A stretch of 64,000 bases of DNA, taken from positions 4,340,001 to 4,404,000 of the forward strand of contig NZ_JAUSRB010000002.1 of NCBI RefSeq assembly GCF_030811595.1, written 5' to 3'. Source of the stretch: Streptosporangium brasiliense (GTDB taxonomy: Bacteria > Actinomycetota > Actinomycetes > Streptosporangiales > Streptosporangiaceae). The notes beneath the pieces were generated by a model. That model worked only from the letters and a program-made list of their open reading frames with translations. It did no database searches and was not told where the DNA came from. Position numbers and translations under genes: made by a program. Below are positions 1 through 8,981 of the stretch, piece by piece (position 1 is the stretch's first letter; each line of letters begins with the position of its first letter).

Positions 1-48
1 GTAGCGCTACGTCAGCAAGATCGAGATCTGCTGGGGGTGGGGAGCGTG

Positions 49-696
49 ATGCAGTCGACGGGGGTTCTTGCCCGCTGGGCCGGGGCGGCCGGGGCGGTGG
101 CCCTCCTGGCCGCGGGGGCGGCGTGGCCGGCCGCGGCGACAGGGGACGACCGGGAGGTGAGGCTCTCGCCGTACCGGGTGCGGCCGGGGCAGGACATCGA
201 GATCGCGGTGCCGGGATGCGGCGGCCCCGTTCTCGCCCACTCGGCGGCCTTCCAGGACGAGGTGAGGTTCGGCGACCGGGGCCTCCAGGATGACGAGGGG
301 TTCGGGGAGGACGAGGGGTTCGGGGACGAGGGGTTCGGGGAGGACGGGCCCGGCGGGTTCGGGGGAGGCCCCGGGGACGGGTCCGGTGGCGGCCCGCCGG
401 CGGTCGGCTGGGCGCAGGTGGACTACGACGCGCCCAGAGGCGCCTACTCCGTGGAGGTGGACTGCGAGGGCACCGATGACACCGTCTACGGGGAGCTCTA
501 CGTGGTCGACGGCTTCGGCCCGGACACCGGGGGCGGCGGCCTCGCGCTCGCCGGGAGGACGGCGCACGGGGCGGTGGCGACCCGGGAGACGACAGCGGAC
601 CCCGCACTCGGCTGGGGGGCCGGGGCGGCCGCCGTACTCGCCGGGGCCGGTGGACTGATCCTGGTGAGGAGACGCCGGGCGGCGGGGCGTGGCTGA
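49..696 (+). CDS. Secreted, membrane-anchored surface protein with Gly/Asp-rich repeats (unknown function)
   Basis: I do not recognise a named family. The N-terminus has a hydrophobic signal-like segment. The middle carries short Phe-Gly-acidic repeats (GFGEDEGFGDEGFGEDG) followed by a Gly/Pro-rich stretch. The C-terminus ends in a hydrophobic helix and a basic RRRR tail, as expected for a protein exported and held in the membrane. The stop overlaps the start of the sortase-like gene by 8 bp, so the two are probably translationally coupled. Small anchored proteins are commonly found just before class F-type sortases in actinomycetes, but there is no LPXTG-type motif here. ATG at 49 is chosen because a GGGGAG stretch lies just upstream; GTG at 37 or 46 is possible. 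Confidence 0.7.
   Translation: MQSTGVLARWAGAAGAVALLAAGAAWPAAATGDDREVRLSPYRVRPGQDIEIAVPGCGGPVLAHSAAFQDEVRFGDRGLQDDEGFGEDEGFGDEGFGEDGPGGFGGGPGDGSGGGPPAVGWAQVDYDAPRGAYSVEVDCEGTDDTVYGELYVVDGFGPDTGGGGLALAGRTAHGAVATRETTADPALGWGAGAAAVLAGAGGLILVRRRRAAGRG
293..340 (+). repeat. In-frame 15-bp direct repeats, three copies
   Basis: The 15-mer ACGAGGGGTTCGGGG occurs at 293-307, 311-325 and 326-340. Offsets are 18 and 15 bp, both multiples of three, so the repeats encode DEGFG-type units inside the surface protein. Slippage here would change repeat number without breaking the frame. Confidence 0.85.
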
Positions 697-1375
697 CCTC
701 CGGGCGGTGACGGCCTCGGCGGCCGTCGCCGTCCTCCTGCTCGCGGGCTGCCTGCCCAGGACGGGTGAGGAGGCGGACCCCGCGCTGGTCCGCGCCCTGC
801 CGGTGACCGCCCCCGCGGTGCCGCGGCCGGGCGCCGCCGCGCACGCCGGAGCGGGGCGGGGCGGATGGCCCCAGACGCTGCCGGGGCTTCCGGGCGAGTC
901 GGATCCGGTGGCGCTCGTGGTGCCGCGGGCGAAGGTGAACGCCCCCGTCGCCCCGATCGACTCCGGAGCCGACGGCACCCTGGAGCCGCCGCCCCTGTGG
1001 CGGGCCGACCTCGTCGGCTGGGACCGGCTGGGGCCGACGCCCGGTGAACCGGGCTCCGCGGTCGTCGTCGGCCATCTCGACACCAAGACCGGGCCCGCCG
1101 TGTTCGCCGGGCTGTCCCAGGTGCGCGAGGGGGACGCGGTGGTGGTGACCCGTCAGGACAGGACCGCGGTGGTCTTCCGAGTGTCGGCCGTCGAGCGGGT
1201 CCGCAAGAGCGCCTTCCCGGTGGGGAAGGTCTACCGGGCGCCGCCGCGTCCGGCGATCAGGCTGGTGACCTGTGGCGGAACCTACGACTCCGAGCGGCAC
1301 TCCTACGACGACAACCTGATCGTCTACGGCGGCCTCACGGGCTGGTACCGCCTGTCGGACCTGCCCCGCGCCTGA
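689..1375 (+). CDS. Class E/F-type sortase, lipoprotein
   Basis: Sortase-fold transpeptidase expected to act at the outer face of the membrane. The N-terminus carries a lipobox-like signal (VLLLAGC), so it may be a lipoprotein rather than TM-anchored. The sortase domain covers about residues 70-225. Visible catalytic elements are His129 in VVGHLDT, Cys195 in LVTCGG, and a nearby Arg203 before the YDDNLIVY strand. The length of 228 aa fits class F enzymes. It overlaps the preceding surface-protein gene by 8 bp. The substrate is unknown; no sorting signal is visible in the neighbour, so a housekeeping or specialised substrate elsewhere is possible. Confidence 0.85.
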   Translation: MADLRAVTASAAVAVLLLAGCLPRTGEEADPALVRALPVTAPAVPRPGAAAHAGAGRGGWPQTLPGLPGESDPVALVVPRAKVNAPVAPIDSGADGTLEPPPLWRADLVGWDRLGPTPGEPGSAVVVGHLDTKTGPAVFAGLSQVREGDAVVVTRQDRTAVVFRVSAVERVRKSAFPVGKVYRAPPRPAIRLVTCGGTYDSERHSYDDNLIVYGGLTGWYRLSDLPRA

Positions 1376-1471
1376 CCGCCGGGAGGTCCCGGCGGCGCCG
1401 GGTCCGGCGGGGCCGCCGGACGCGGGGGCGGCCGTGACCACGCGGCGCGGGACCGGCCGCGGGGCGGTTTT

Positions 1472-1480
1472 GAAACTTTC
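1472..1480. promoter_or_regulatory. GAAACTTTC inverted-repeat motif upstream of cellulase
   Basis: GAAA-C-TTTC lies about 140 bp before the GH6 start. The same 9-mer is found upstream of the chitinase at 60214-60222. It resembles the inverted repeats reported upstream of actinomycete xylanase genes. A regulatory role here is inference. Confidence 0.35.
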
Positions 1481-1583
1481 ATCGGGCTGGAGCGGCGTTC
1501 GGTGAGGTCAGGGGCGAGGGCGGTCCCGGCGGAAGCCTCCCGGCGGGCGACACGCTGTACACACGCGTGAAACATCCGGACTA

Positions 1584-1597
1584 TGGGAGCGCTCCCA
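1584..1597. promoter_or_regulatory. CebR/CelR operator (cellulose-utilisation box)
   Basis: TGGGAGCGCTCCCA is a perfect 14-bp palindrome ending 24 bp before the GH6 start codon. It is identical to the established CebR box of Streptomyces and the CelR box of Thermobifida, where a LacI-type repressor is released by cellobiose or larger cello-oligosaccharides. The repressor gene itself is not in this window. Confidence 0.92.
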
Positions 1598-1621
1598 CCC
1601 TCGTCCTGGAGATGATTACGA

Positions 1622-3925
1622 ATGACAGCTCATCCGCGCCGCCGAGCCTGGCGCAACCGGGCGGTGACCACGGCGGCCCTGCTCGTCGCCGCCACCGGTC
1701 TCGCCGCCGGGCAGGCCGGCACGGCGCACGCCGCAGTCTCGTGCGACGTCGCCTACAGCACCAACGAATGGCAGGGCGGCTTCACCGCCAACGTCAGCAT
1801 CAAGAACCTCGGTGACGCGCTCACCGGCTGGACCCTCGGCTTCGCCTTCCCCGGCACTCAGCAGCTCCAGCAGGGCTGGTCGGCGACCTGGAGCCAGAGC
1901 GGCAACCAGGTCACCGCCAAGAACCTGGACTGGAACGGCAACCTCGCCACCGGCGCGTCGACCAGCATCGGCTTCAACGGGTCGTGGAGCGGGAGCAACC
2001 CCAAGCCCACCTCCTTCACGGTCAACGGCGTCACCTGCGGCGGGCAGCCGCCGGTGAACCAGGCCCCGACGGTCAGCCTGACCAGCCCGGCGGGCGGCGC
2101 CTCCATCCCGGCGGGCTCCGCCGTACCGCTCGCCGCGACGGCGAGCGACGACGGCGCGGTCGGCAAGGTCGAGTTCTACGTCGACGGCGCCCTGGTCGGC
2201 ACCGACACCTCCGCCCCCTACAGCTACTCCGCGACGGGCGTGGCGGCGGGCGGCCACACCGCCAAGGCGAAGGCCTACGACAACGGCACCCCGGTCCTGT
2301 CCAAGGAGAGCGCCGAGGTCTCCTTCACCGTGGGCTCCGACGGGGGCGCCGCGTCGATCGTCGCCTCCGCGACCTCGGTCAGCGTCCCCGAGGGCGGCTC
2401 CAGGACCGTCGGCTTCCGGCTCGGCAAGGCGCCCGCCGGCAACGTCACGGTCAACCTGACCAAGACCGGCGACGCCGACCTGACCATCGCGCCCTCCACG
2501 CTCACCTTCACCTCCGCCAACTGGAACACGGCGCAGAACGTGACCGTCTCGGCCGCCCAGGACGCCGACCAGACCGACGGCACCGCCACCGTCGCGGCCG
2601 CCGCCACCGGGCACACCGGCGTCTCCGTCACCGCGACCGAGTCCGACGACGACGTCGTCACGCAGCCCGGTGAGCACGTGGAGAACCCGTACGCCGGGGC
2701 CACCGGCTACGTCAACCCCGACTGGTCGGCCAAGGCCGCCGCCGAGCCGGGCGGCGACGCGGTGGCCGGCATCTCGACCGGCGTCTGGCTGGACCGCATC
2801 GCCGCCATCGAGGGCAGCGCCTCGGCCAAGGGCCTCCGCGCCCACCTGGACGAGGCCCTCAAGCAGGACGCGGCCAACGGCAGCAAGCCGCTGACGATCC
2901 AGTTCGTCATCTACAACCTGCCCAACCGCGACTGCTCGGCGCTGGCCTCCAACGGTGAGCTGCTCATCGCCCAGAACGGCCTGAACCGCTACAAGACCGA
3001 GTACATCGACCCGATCGCGGCGATCATGGGCGAGGCGAAGTACTCCGCGCTCCGGATCTCGACGATCATCGAGATCGACTCGCTGCCCAACCTGATCACC
3101 AACCTCAACGTGCCCAAGTGCGCGGAGGCCAAGTCGACCGGCGCCTACGTCGACGGCGTCCGCTACGCCCTGAACAAGCTGCACGCGATCAAGAACGTCT
3201 ACACCTACATCGACGCCGGCCACCACGGCTGGCTGGGCTGGGACACCAACTTCGGTCCCTCGGCCGACCTGTTCGCGAGCACTGTCTCCGGCACCACGGC
3301 CGGCTTCGACAGCGTCGACGGCTTCATCACCAACACCGCCAACTACTCGGCGCTGCGGGAGCCGCACTTCGCCATCAACACCACCGTCGGCGGCCAGACG
3401 ATCCGCCAGTCGCGGTGGGTCGACTGGAACTTCTACGTCGACGAGCTGTCCTACGCCCAGGCGTTCCGGAACCTGCTGGTCCAGAAGGGCTTCAAGCCGG
3501 GCCTCGGCATGCTGATCGACACCTCCCGCAACGGGTGGGGCGGCACCGCCCGCCCGGCCGCTCCCAGCACCTCCACCGACCTCAACACCTTCGTTGACCA
3601 GTCGCGGGTGGACCGCCGGATCCACGCCGGCAACTGGTGCAACCAGAGCGGTGCCGGCCTCGGTGAGCGCCCGCAGGCCAGCCCCGCCGCCGGTCTGGAC
3701 GCCTACGTCTGGATCAAGCCGCCGGGCGAGTCCGACGGCTCCAGCAAGCTCATCCCCAACGACGAGGGCAAGGGCTTCGACCGGATGTGCGACCCGACCT
3801 ACACCGGCAACGAGCGCAACGGCAACAACCTGACCGGTGCGCTGGCGGACGCCCCGATCTCCGGCCAGTGGTTCTCGGCGCAGTTCCGTGAGCTGCTGAG
3901 GAACGCCTACCCCGCCCTCCCGTAA
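1622..3925 (+). CDS. Secreted GH6 cellobiohydrolase with CBM2 and two Ig-like linker domains
   Basis: Exported cellulose-degrading enzyme. Domains in order: signal peptide about 1-38 (cleavage near TAHA-AVSC), CBM2 cellulose-binding module about 39-140, a bacterial Ig-like domain about 147-239, a Calx-beta/Ig-like domain about 243-346, and the GH6 catalytic domain about 350-767. Within the GH6 domain, NLPNRDC carries Asp437 and IIEIDSLPN carries Asp486, which correspond to the two catalytic-site aspartates of the family; Asp486 is the likely proton donor. The domain length and loops suit exo-acting cellobiohydrolases, but endo activity cannot be excluded. A CebR box directly upstream predicts induction by cello-oligosaccharides. 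ATG 1622 follows GGAG at 1608. The extreme 3' end, including the stop codon, is tandemly duplicated. Confidence 0.93.
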   Translation: MTAHPRRRAWRNRAVTTAALLVAATGLAAGQAGTAHAAVSCDVAYSTNEWQGGFTANVSIKNLGDALTGWTLGFAFPGTQQLQQGWSATWSQSGNQVTAKNLDWNGNLATGASTSIGFNGSWSGSNPKPTSFTVNGVTCGGQPPVNQAPTVSLTSPAGGASIPAGSAVPLAATASDDGAVGKVEFYVDGALVGTDTSAPYSYSATGVAAGGHTAKAKAYDNGTPVLSKESAEVSFTVGSDGGAASIVASATSVSVPEGGSRTVGFRLGKAPAGNVTVNLTKTGDADLTIAPSTLTFTSANWNTAQNVTVSAAQDADQTDGTATVAAAATGHTGVSVTATESDDDVVTQPGEHVENPYAGATGYVNPDWSAKAAAEPGGDAVAGISTGVWLDRIAAIEGSASAKGLRAHLDEALKQDAANGSKPLTIQFVIYNLPNRDCSALASNGELLIAQNGLNRYKTEYIDPIAAIMGEAKYSALRISTIIEIDSLPNLITNLNVPKCAEAKSTGAYVDGVRYALNKLHAIKNVYTYIDAGHHGWLGWDTNFGPSADLFASTVSGTTAGFDSVDGFITNTANYSALREPHFAINTTVGGQTIRQSRWVDWNFYVDELSYAQAFRNLLVQKGFKPGLGMLIDTSRNGWGGTARPAAPSTSTDLNTFVDQSRVDRRIHAGNWCNQSGAGLGERPQASPAAGLDAYVWIKPPGESDGSSKLIPNDEGKGFDRMCDPTYTGNERNGNNLTGALADAPISGQWFSAQFRELLRNAYPALP

Positions 3926-3970
3926 CCCCTGAGCTGCTGAGGAACGCCTACCCCGCCCTCCCGTAACCCC
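3889..3970. repeat. Perfect 41-bp tandem duplication spanning the GH6 stop codon
   Basis: Bases 3889-3929 are repeated exactly at 3930-3970. The unit holds the last 11 sense codons of the GH6 gene, its TAA stop and 4 further bases. Only the first copy is translated; the second is an untranslated echo. Perfect identity implies a recent slippage event or a sequencing/assembly artefact. Confidence 0.95.
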
Positions 3971-4024
3971 GACGCGGCCCCCGCTCCGGCGGGGGCGCCC
4001 GGTGGTCCCGTGACCGGCGCCGTG

Positions 4025-4061
4025 CGGCCCCGCCACTCCCCGTGAGGGAGCGGCGGGGCCG
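4025..4061 (+). terminator. Strong stem-loop after the GH6 cellulase
   Basis: Arms 4025-4040 and 4046-4061 pair over 16 positions with one mismatch around a 5-nt CGTGA loop. There is no clear U-tract, as is usual for GC-rich actinomycete terminators. It lies 100 bp after the GH6 stop. Confidence 0.7.
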
Positions 4062-4063
4062 TA

Positions 4064-4105
4064 CCCGTCTCCGCGGGGTCCCGTGCCCGTCTCCGCGGGG
4101 TCCCG
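4064..4105. repeat. 20-bp direct repeat, two copies
   Basis: The 20-mer at 4064-4083 recurs exactly at 4086-4105, a 22-bp period, immediately after the stem-loop. No function is evident. Confidence 0.8.
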
Positions 4106-4213
4106 CGCAGGCCGGGCGGGCATGGGCGAATATTGGGATGCGGCCGCGCCGAGGCTCGGGCACGATGGGCGGTTGGCTCCTGACTTGCGGGCTGAAAGTA
4201 CTCTGGAAGCAGT

Positions 4214-7200
4214 ATGGGAACGCCTCCGTTGACATCTCCACTCGCCGACCTCCACACGCGCCTGCCCGAGCTCACGCTGCGTGACCAGCGGCGGCTACGG
4301 CGCCGGCTCGACGGCGCGCGCAAGGTCAGAAACCGCACCGCACAGCAGAAGATCGCCGCGGAGATCACCGCCGACATCGAGAAGGCCGAGCGCAGGGTGG
4401 CCGACCGCCGGGCCGGGGTGCCGGTGGTCACCTACCCGGAGGCGCTGCCGGTCAGCCAGCGCAAGGACGACATCCTGGAGGCGATCCGCGACCACCAGGT
4501 CGTGATCGTCGCCGGTGAGACCGGCTCCGGCAAGACGACCCAGCTGCCGAAGATCTGCCTGGAGCTGGGTCGGGGCGTCCGGGGCCTGATCGGGCACACC
4601 CAGCCCCGCCGGATCGCCGCCCGCACCGTGGCCGAGCGCGTCGCCGAGGAGCTGGACACCCGGCTCGGCGACGCCGTGGGCTACAAGGTGCGCTTCACCG
4701 ACCAGGTGAGCGACGGCACGCTCGTCAAGGTGATGACCGACGGCATCCTCCTGGCCGAGCTGCAGACCGACCGCGACCTCGCCCAGTACGACACGCTGAT
4801 CATCGACGAGGCGCACGAGCGCAGCCTCAACATCGACTTCATCCTCGGCTACCTCAAGCAGCTCCTGCCGAAACGGCCGGACCTCAAGGTCGTCATCACC
4901 TCGGCCACCATCGACCCGGAGCGCTTCTCCAAGCACTTCGGCGACGCCCCGATCGTCGAGGTCTCCGGCCGGACCTACCCGGTGGAGGTCCGATACCGGC
5001 CGGTCGCCGAGGACGACGACCAGATCCAGGCGATCAGCAACGCCGTGGACGAGCTGTGCGCCGAGGGGCCGGGCGACATCCTGGTCTTCCTCAGCGGCGA
5101 GCGCGAGATCCGCGACACCGCCGACGCGCTGTCCAAACGCAAGGACGCCGAGATCCTCCCGCTGTACGCCCGGCTGTCGGCGGCCGAGCAGCACAAGGTC
5201 TTCCAGCGGCACACCGGCCGCCGGGTCGTGCTGGCCACCAACGTCGCCGAGACCTCGCTGACCGTGCCCGGCATCAAATACGTGGTCGACCCCGGATTCG
5301 CCCGCATCTCCCGCTACAGCCACCGCACCAAGGTCCAGCGCCTGCCCATCGAGGCGATCTCCCAGGCCTCGGCCAACCAGCGCAAGGGCCGCTGCGGCCG
5401 TGTCTCCGAGGGCGTCTGCATCCGGCTGTACGAGGAGGACGACTTCCTCACCCGGCCGGAGTTCACCGACCCGGAGATCCTGCGCACCAACCTCGCCTCG
5501 GTCATCCTGCAGATGACCTCCATCGGCCTGGGCGACATCGGGGCCTTCCCGTTCGTCGAGCCGCCGGACCAGCGCCAGGTCAAGGACGGCTACGACCTGC
5601 TCCAGGAGCTGGGCGCCTTCGACCAGGCCAAGCAGATGACCCCGCTCGGCCGCAAGCTGGCCGGCCTGCCGGTCGACCCCCGTCTGGCCCGCATGGTGCT
5701 GGAGGCCGACCACAACGGGTGCGTCCGCGAGGTCATGGTCATCGCCGCGGCGCTGTCCATCCAGGACCCGCGCGAGCGCCCGGCCGAAAAGCAGCAGGCC
5801 GCCGATGACAAGCACCGCCGCTTCGCCGACAAGGAGTCGGACTTCGTCTCCTACCTGAACCTGTGGGAATACCTCCAGGAGCAGCAGAAGGAGCTGTCCT
5901 CCAGCGCCTTCCGCCGCCTGTGCAAGGCCGAGTTCCTCAACTACCTGCGCGTGCGCGAGTGGCAGGACGTCTACAGCCAGCTCCGCCAGATGTCGAAGTC
6001 GCTCGGCGTCACGCTGAACAGCACCCCCGGCGACGAGCAGAAGATCCACCTCTCGCTGCTGTCGGGCCTGCTGTCCCACGTCGGCGTCAAGGACATCGAC
6101 AAGAAGACGACGAACGACGGTCCCCGCCGCCCCGTCACCGAATACATCGGCGCCCGCAACGCCCGCTTCGCGATCTTCCCCGGCTCCGCGTTGGCCAAGA
6201 AGCAGCCGTTGTGGGTCATGTCCGCCGAGCTGGTGGAGACCTCCCGGCTCTGGGCCCGGGTCAACGCCAAGATCGAGCCCGAGTGGGTCGAGCCGCTCGC
6301 CCAGCACCTGATCAAACGCACCTACTCCGAGCCGCACTGGGAGAAGAACCAGGGCGCGGTGATGGCCTACGAGAAGGTCACGCTGTACGGCGTGCCGATC
6401 GTGGTGCAGCGGAAGATCAACTACGGCCGCATCGACCCGGAGCTGAGCCGCGAGCTGTTCATCCGGCACGCCCTGGTCGAGGGCGACTGGGAGACGCACC
6501 ACGCGTTCTTCAAGGACAACCGCAGGCTCCTCGAAGAGGTCGAGGAGCTTGAGGAGCGGGCCCGCCGCCGCGACATCCTGGTCGACGACGAGACGCTGTT
6601 CGACTTCTACGACCAGCGCGTCCCGGCCGACGTCGTCTCCGGGCGCCACTTCGACTCCTGGTGGAAGAAGACCCGGACGGCCCAGCCCGACCTGCTCAGC
6701 TTCGAGAAGTCGATGCTGATCAGCGAGGCGGCGGGGGACGTCAGCCAGCGCGACTACCCCGACGTCTGGCGCCAGGGCGGCCTGCGTTTCCCGCTGACCT
6801 ACCAGTTCGAGCCGGGCACCGACGCCGACGGCGTCACCGCGCACATCCCGCTGGCCCTGCTCAACCAGGTGAACGTCGAGGGCTTCGACTGGCAGATCCC
6901 CGGCCTGCGCGAGGAGCTCCTCACCGCGCTGATCCGGGCCCTGCCGAAGAACGTCCGGCGCAACTTCGTGCCCGCCCCCAACTACGCCAGGCAGGTGCTC
7001 CAGCGGGCCAGACCCACCCAGGAGCCGCTGCTGGCGGTGCTGGAGCGGGAGCTGCTCGACCTGACCGGCATCCAGGTGCCGCGTGAGGCGTGGCAGCTCG
7101 ACCTGGTCCCCGACCACCTGAAGATCACCTTCAGGGTGATCGACGGCCGCAAGCACAAGCTGGCCGAGAGCAAGGACCTGGCCGAGCTCAAGCGGCGGCT

Positions 7201-8092
7201 GGCGCCCAAGCTCCGCCAGACCCTCTCCAGGGCCGCCGACGGCCTGGAGAAGTCCGGACTGACCACGTGGGACCTGGGGGAGCTGCCCAAGACCTTCGAG
7301 CAGCGCCGGATGAAGGCATATCCGGCGCTGGCCGACGAGGGCGCCACGGTGGCCGTGCGGATGTTCGAGACCGAGGCCGAGCAGCGCCGCGCCATGTGGG
7401 AGGGCACCCGCAGGCTGCTGCTGCTCAACACCCCCTCCCCGGCCAAATGGGTGCTGGGCCGCCTGGACAACCAGGCCAAGCTCGCCCTCAGCCGGAGCCC
7501 GCATCCCGGCGCCACCGCCCTGTTCGACGACTGCATCGCCTGCGCCGCCGACGAGCTGATGGGCGAGTATGGCGGGCCGGTCTGGGACGGGCCCGCCTTC
7601 ACCGCCCTGCACGACAAGGTCCGCGCCGAGCTGTTCGACACCACCGCCGAGGTGGTCGCCAGGGTGGAGGGCATCCTCAGGGTCTGGCACTCGGTCACCA
7701 CCATGCTGCCCGAGGCCCGCTCGACCCCCGCGATCGAGGACATCCGCGACCAGGTGGCCGGACTGGTCTACCCGGGGTTCGTCACCGCCACCGGCTACAA
7801 GCGCCTGCCTGACCTGCTCCGCTATCTCAAGGCGGCCCAGCGGCGGCTGGAGAAGCTGCCCGACGACCGGCTCCGTGACGAGGAGCGGATGCACAAGATC
7901 CACGATCTTGAGGACGACTATCACGACCTGGTCGACAAGCTCCCCCCCGCCCGCCGTTCCGACGACGACGTCCGCCGGATCAGCTGGATGATCCAGGAGC
8001 TCAGGGTCAGCTACTTCGCCCAGACCCTCGGCACCCCTTACTCGATCTCCGACAAGCGCGTCCGCAAGGCCATGGAGCAGCTCGTCGGCTGA
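4214..8092 (+). CDS. hrpA: DEAH-box ATP-dependent RNA helicase HrpA
   Basis: Large SF2 DEAH helicase. Walker A GETGSGKT is at residues 101-108, DEAH at 198-201, and the SAT (TSATID) and QRKGRCGR motif VI blocks follow. After the helicase core comes an HA2/OB-fold region and the long C-terminal DUF3418-like part typical of bacterial HrpA, giving 1292 aa, the usual family length. The protein is expected to be cytoplasmic and to act on structured RNA or stalled translation complexes (known family role, not shown here). ATG 4214 follows GGAAG. It appears monocistronic, lying between the cellulase terminator and a minus-strand gene. Confidence 0.95.
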   Translation: MGTPPLTSPLADLHTRLPELTLRDQRRLRRRLDGARKVRNRTAQQKIAAEITADIEKAERRVADRRAGVPVVTYPEALPVSQRKDDILEAIRDHQVVIVAGETGSGKTTQLPKICLELGRGVRGLIGHTQPRRIAARTVAERVAEELDTRLGDAVGYKVRFTDQVSDGTLVKVMTDGILLAELQTDRDLAQYDTLIIDEAHERSLNIDFILGYLKQLLPKRPDLKVVITSATIDPERFSKHFGDAPIVEVSGRTYPVEVRYRPVAEDDDQIQAISNAVDELCAEGPGDILVFLSGEREIRDTADALSKRKDAEILPLYARLSAAEQHKVFQRHTGRRVVLATNVAETSLTVPGIKYVVDPGFARISRYSHRTKVQRLPIEAISQASANQRKGRCGRVSEGVCIRLYEEDDFLTRPEFTDPEILRTNLASVILQMTSIGLGDIGAFPFVEPPDQRQVKDGYDLLQELGAFDQAKQMTPLGRKLAGLPVDPRLARMVLEADHNGCVREVMVIAAALSIQDPRERPAEKQQAADDKHRRFADKESDFVSYLNLWEYLQEQQKELSSSAFRRLCKAEFLNYLRVREWQDVYSQLRQMSKSLGVTLNSTPGDEQKIHLSLLSGLLSHVGVKDIDKKTTNDGPRRPVTEYIGARNARFAIFPGSALAKKQPLWVMSAELVETSRLWARVNAKIEPEWVEPLAQHLIKRTYSEPHWEKNQGAVMAYEKVTLYGVPIVVQRKINYGRIDPELSRELFIRHALVEGDWETHHAFFKDNRRLLEEVEELEERARRRDILVDDETLFDFYDQRVPADVVSGRHFDSWWKKTRTAQPDLLSFEKSMLISEAAGDVSQRDYPDVWRQGGLRFPLTYQFEPGTDADGVTAHIPLALLNQVNVEGFDWQIPGLREELLTALIRALPKNVRRNFVPAPNYARQVLQRARPTQEPLLAVLERELLDLTGIQVPREAWQLDLVPDHLKITFRVIDGRKHKLAESKDLAELKRRLAPKLRQTLSRAADGLEKSGLTTWDLGELPKTFEQRRMKAYPALADEGATVAVRMFETEAEQRRAMWEGTRRLLLLNTPSPAKWVLGRLDNQAKLALSRSPHPGATALFDDCIACAADELMGEYGGPVWDGPAFTALHDKVRAELFDTTAEVVARVEGILRVWHSVTTMLPEARSTPAIEDIRDQVAGLVYPGFVTATGYKRLPDLLRYLKAAQRRLEKLPDDRLRDEERMHKIHDLEDDYHDLVDKLPPARRSDDDVRRISWMIQELRVSYFAQTLGTPYSISDKRVRKAMEQLVG

Positions 8093-8219
8093 CCGCCGGC
8101 GCCGGCTCCTCCGGAGGAGGACGTCCGGGTGGTCCGGCGGCTGCGCCGTGCCACCCGTGAGCGGCCCCGTCACGGCCCTGGAGGCACGCCGTCGACGGGT
8201 CCGGTCGAGGAAGCGCGGA

Positions 8220-8822
8220 CTACAGGAAGATCGAGGTGTCCAACTCGAAGTCGACGGGGGCGGGGATCCGGATCGGCTTGCCTGTCTGGACCTGGCTCAT
8301 GCTCCGGTAGACGCCCTCTTCGGGGTCGCTGAGAACGGTGACCGTCGGCGGGGAGGCCACGGAGTCGACGATCAGCATGATCGGGATGTCGCACCCCGCG
8401 TAGATCCTGGGCTTGGTGGCGCGGCCGATCTCCATGCTCCCCGGTGAGACGACCTCGGCGACCATGATCAAACCTGAGGAGAGGATCTCTCGATCACCCC
8501 AGAGCGGGGCGTTCACGGGGGCCAGGCAGTAGTCGGGGATCACCGTGTCACGTGGTCCCTCGATGCAGACGTCGACGTCGCCGGTGAAGCTCTCCCAACC
8601 GTTCTCGTCTTCCACGGGAATCAGGGCTCGGCTGAGGCGTCTGGCGATACGGGCGTGCTGGGGGGTCCCGGAAGGGCTCAAGAGAAGGTTCCCGTCGATG
8701 ATCTCGGCCCGGAGGCAGAGGGTGGAAGGAAGGGACTCGAAGAGCTCCCTCGGCGTGCGAGGCAGTTGTGGGTCTTCCGGGGCGGTGTGCTGAGCGGGGC
8801 GTCCGGGCGCTGTCATCACCAT
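8220..8822 (-). CDS. Uma2 family (putative PD-(D/E)XK nuclease-fold) protein
   Basis: Uma2/DUF820-type protein, a family expanded in actinomycetes and cyanobacteria with a restriction-endonuclease fold and mostly unknown biology. Visible family features are the RAEIIDGNLLLSPSGTPQH segment, VIPDYCL supplying the Asp, and MVAEVVSPGS supplying the Glu before SPGS; the usual catalytic Lys after the Glu strand is not obvious. ATG at 8822 is chosen over the longer upstream reading (to 8885) because a GGGA-type site precedes it and family proteins begin near here. It is a lone minus-strand gene convergent with hrpA. Confidence 0.75.
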   Translation of the reverse strand: MVMTAPGRPAQHTAPEDPQLPRTPRELFESLPSTLCLRAEIIDGNLLLSPSGTPQHARIARRLSRALIPVEDENGWESFTGDVDVCIEGPRDTVIPDYCLAPVNAPLWGDREILSSGLIMVAEVVSPGSMEIGRATKPRIYAGCDIPIMLIVDSVASPPTVTVLSDPEEGVYRSMSQVQTGKPIRIPAPVDFELDTSIFL

Positions 8823-8981
8823 CGACCTGTGTCCCTTCGTGTCCGAACAAGCACTCTGAGTGTTCCATGGAGATCGTCGAAACACGCGAGGTATGCGCGG
8901 TGGCTATGAGGCGCCCCGGCCGCCGCGGGGGGCGCCGCCGTACGCCAATAGGATCGGTGGGTTGAGCGAAGGGGGAGCATC

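Noticed and set aside
2-4. Possible end of an upstream gene at the left window edge
   Set aside because: A TAG lies at 2-4 in one frame, but too little sequence precedes it to assign a gene.
7-1086. Long minus-strand reading frame (359 codons) opposite the first two genes
   Set aside because: It is a GC-bias shadow of the surface protein and sortase genes: Arg/Pro/Ala/Gly-rich with no family motif.
1616-4255. 879-codon minus-strand frame opposite the GH6 gene
   Set aside because: Composed of Gly/Arg/Val runs typical of antisense shadows in GC-rich genes, while the plus strand encodes a clear GH6 enzyme with a CebR box.
8106-8119. 14-bp palindrome CTCCTCCGGAGGAG after hrpA as an operator
   Set aside because: Spacer-less, GC-rich and downstream of a gene; it may be part of a weak terminator but support is too thin to call.
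4295-8173. 1292-codon frame antisense to hrpA
   Set aside because: Same length only because hrpA lacks antisense stops; no signal or conserved domain is visible.
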